DNA of 64,000 nt, taken from positions 1,764,925 through 1,828,924 of the forward strand of contig NZ_CP024636.1 of assembly GCF_009728735.1 (NCBI RefSeq). Reading direction: 5' to 3'. This document shows, piece by piece, positions 62,673 through 64,000 of this stretch. The number at the start of each line of letters is the position of its first letter. The stretch's first letter is position 1. The notes under the pieces are model-generated. The model ran no database searches, was not told where the DNA came from, and saw only the letters and a program-made list of their open reading frames with translations. The DNA comes from Pantoea phytobeneficialis. Its GTDB lineage: Bacteria > Pseudomonadota > Gammaproteobacteria > Enterobacterales > Enterobacteriaceae. The position numbers were made by a program, and so were the translations under genes.

Positions 62673-64000
62673 ATGTTTACGAAAATCCGTGTTGTCACCA
62701 GCTTATTGCTGGTGCTGTTGATCTTTGGCTTTTTGCAGTTGGCTTCAGGGTCGCTGTTTTTTAAAGCACTGAGTGATGACAAAACCAGTTTTAACGTCGC
62801 GCAGCTGGCGAGCAAAAACATCGCTGCAATCAATGATGCTTACATGAGCCTCAACCAGAGTCGGGTGCTGCTGACACGCATTATGTTACGTGTTGCTAAC
62901 AGCAAACTGTCGGGCGAAACCGCCGATTTGACCTCGCTGTATGACCAAAGCAAAGGCTTTCAGGATAACGCGACAACAAACTATCAGCTGTTCAAGAACA
63001 CCCCGGATACCCCAGGGCAGGATGCACAGCTCAATAAACATCTGGATGAGACGTTTAGCGCTTACGCCAGTGCATTGAGTCAGATGCAGGATGCGTTGCA
63101 GGCCAACGATATTGAAAAAGCCGGTAAGCTGCCGGTGGCACCTACCCAGAGCGCTTTCCTGAAGGATTACACGCAGTGGCGTGCCGATCAGGATCGCCTG
63201 ACTGAAGCCGGTGTGGAAGCCAATATCTCTGCCTATACGCGCATGATGTGGCTGCTTGGCATTGTGATGGCGGTGGTGGTGGCAGTGATTGTGCTGTGCT
63301 GGTTTGGTCTGCGTAAGGTGCTGATCAACCCGCTTAACAGCAACATTCGTCATATTCAGCACATCGCGCAGGGTGACCTCACGCAAACCATCGCCATTGA
63401 GGGGCGCAATGAAATGAGCCAACTGGCGAGTAACCTGCATGAAATGCAGCAGTCGCTGGTGCGTACCGTCAGCAACGTGCGCGACGGCTCTGACGCCATC
63501 TTTACCGGTGCCAGCGAGATTTCTGCTGGCAACAACGATCTGTCGGCGCGTACTGAAGAACAGGCAGCCTCGCTGGAGCAGACCGCCGCCAGCATGGAGC
63601 AGCTGACTGCCACGGTGAAACAGAATGCCGAGAATGCGCGTCAGGCGTCGCAGTTGGCACTCAGCGCCTCAGAAACCGCGCAGAAAGGCGGCACGGTGGT
63701 GGATGGCGTGGTACGCACCATGCAGGATATCGCCGGCAGTTCGAAGAAGATCGCCGATATTACCAGCGTGATTGACGGTATCGCCTTCCAGACCAACATC
63801 CTGGCCCTGAACGCGGCGGTGGAAGCTGCGCGTGCCGGAGAACAGGGTCGTGGTTTTGCCGTGGTGGCCGGTGAAGTGCGCAGTCTGGCCCAGCGTAGCG
63901 CCCAGGCGGCGAAGGAGATCAAGGGACTGATTGAGGACTCGGTCAATCGCGTCAATACCGGTTCCACGCTGGTCGGCACCGCCGGGGAAACCATGAGCGA
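62673..64000 (+). CDS. Methyl-accepting chemotaxis protein (incomplete at the window end)
   Basis: At least 442 residues; the gene continues past the window. The frame is open from ATG 62673 ([20 protein letters not shown]). Membrane segment 1 is residues about 7-29 and segment 2 about 190-212 ([23 protein letters not shown]). Between them is a four-helix periplasmic ligand domain of the Tar/Tsr type. A HAMP domain follows, then the signalling tip with [32 protein letters not shown], and [49 protein letters not shown]. The position after cheW matches tar/tsr in enterics. The ligand is not evident. Confidence 0.95.
   Translation, partial: MFTKIRVVTSLLLVLLIFGFLQLASGSLFFKALSDDKTSFNVAQLASKNIAAINDAYMSLNQSRVLLTRIMLRVANSKLSGETADLTSLYDQSKGFQDNATTNYQLFKNTPDTPGQDAQLNKHLDETFSAYASALSQMQDALQANDIEKAGKLPVAPTQSAFLKDYTQWRADQDRLTEAGVEANISAYTRMMWLLGIVMAVVVAVIVLCWFGLRKVLINPLNSNIRHIQHIAQGDLTQTIAIEGRNEMSQLASNLHEMQQSLVRTVSNVRDGSDAIFTGASEISAGNNDLSARTEEQAASLEQTAASMEQLTATVKQNAENARQASQLALSASETAQKGGTVVDGVVRTMQDIAGSSKKIADITSVIDGIAFQTNILALNAAVEAARAGEQGRGFAVVAGEVRSLAQRSAQAAKEIKGLIEDSVNRVNTGSTLVGTAGETMS

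Overview
The window comes from a gammaproteobacterium of the order Enterobacterales. It looks most like Erwiniaceae such as Pantoea or Erwinia, an inference from gene content and order rather than a sequence comparison. Supports are ghrA-ycdX-ycdY in the enteric order, otsBA next to flhDC-motAB-cheAW, PQQ glucose dehydrogenase, a GH28 pectinase, an apiose-type sugar operon, and a dispersed short palindrome (core GCGCGATTTATCGCGC) found in at least nine intergenic places. No tRNA, rRNA, CRISPR or insertion sequence was seen.

Layout. 0-3.7 kb: end of a sugar ABC importer operon with a two-subunit transketolase and an FGGY kinase, probably for the plant sugar apiose. 3.9-11.2 kb: ycgR with a sigma-28 promoter, a small stress membrane protein, an AraC regulator with an SDR partner, a Fur-controlled TonB receptor and periplasmic trehalase. 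11.4-19.2 kb: ghrA-ycdX-ycdY, a CoA-transferase, a DMT exporter, a glutamine amidotransferase-like protein, a methyltransferase and an aldehyde dehydrogenase.

19.6-32.2 kb is the most unusual part. A polar amino-acid-type ABC importer is interleaved with a flavin dehydrogenase, an SDR lacking its catalytic Tyr, a luciferase-like monooxygenase, a Rieske oxygenase, an aldo-keto reductase and a type III glutamine-synthetase-like ligase. A TetR regulator, a MetX-like hydrolase and a convergent two-gene operon of small proteins follow; that pair may be the two halves of a cucumopine-synthase-like fold. Five copies of a TTAATTAATCAGTTAATTAA-like palindrome lie at its promoters, and two of those promoters match sigma-54 (GG-N10-GC). 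I read it as an uncharacterised, nitrogen-responsive pathway for a nitrogen compound.

32.5-42.6 kb: an anaerobic C4-dicarboxylate module with fumarase, a DASS transporter, a perfect FNR box, a 925-residue NADH:fumarate-reductase-type triple flavoprotein, its ApbE flavin transferase and a DcuSR/CitAB-type two-component pair. 42.6-51.9 kb: msrA, a flavin-reductase-like protein, a P-loop kinase-like protein, umuC, a sigma-54-driven ABC importer, gcd, and umuD. umuC and umuD are 6 kb apart and each has its own LexA box. 52-56 kb: a GH28 enzyme and otsBA. 57-64 kb: flhDC with an upstream CRP site, motAB, cheA, cheW and the start of a chemoreceptor with a sigma-28 promoter.
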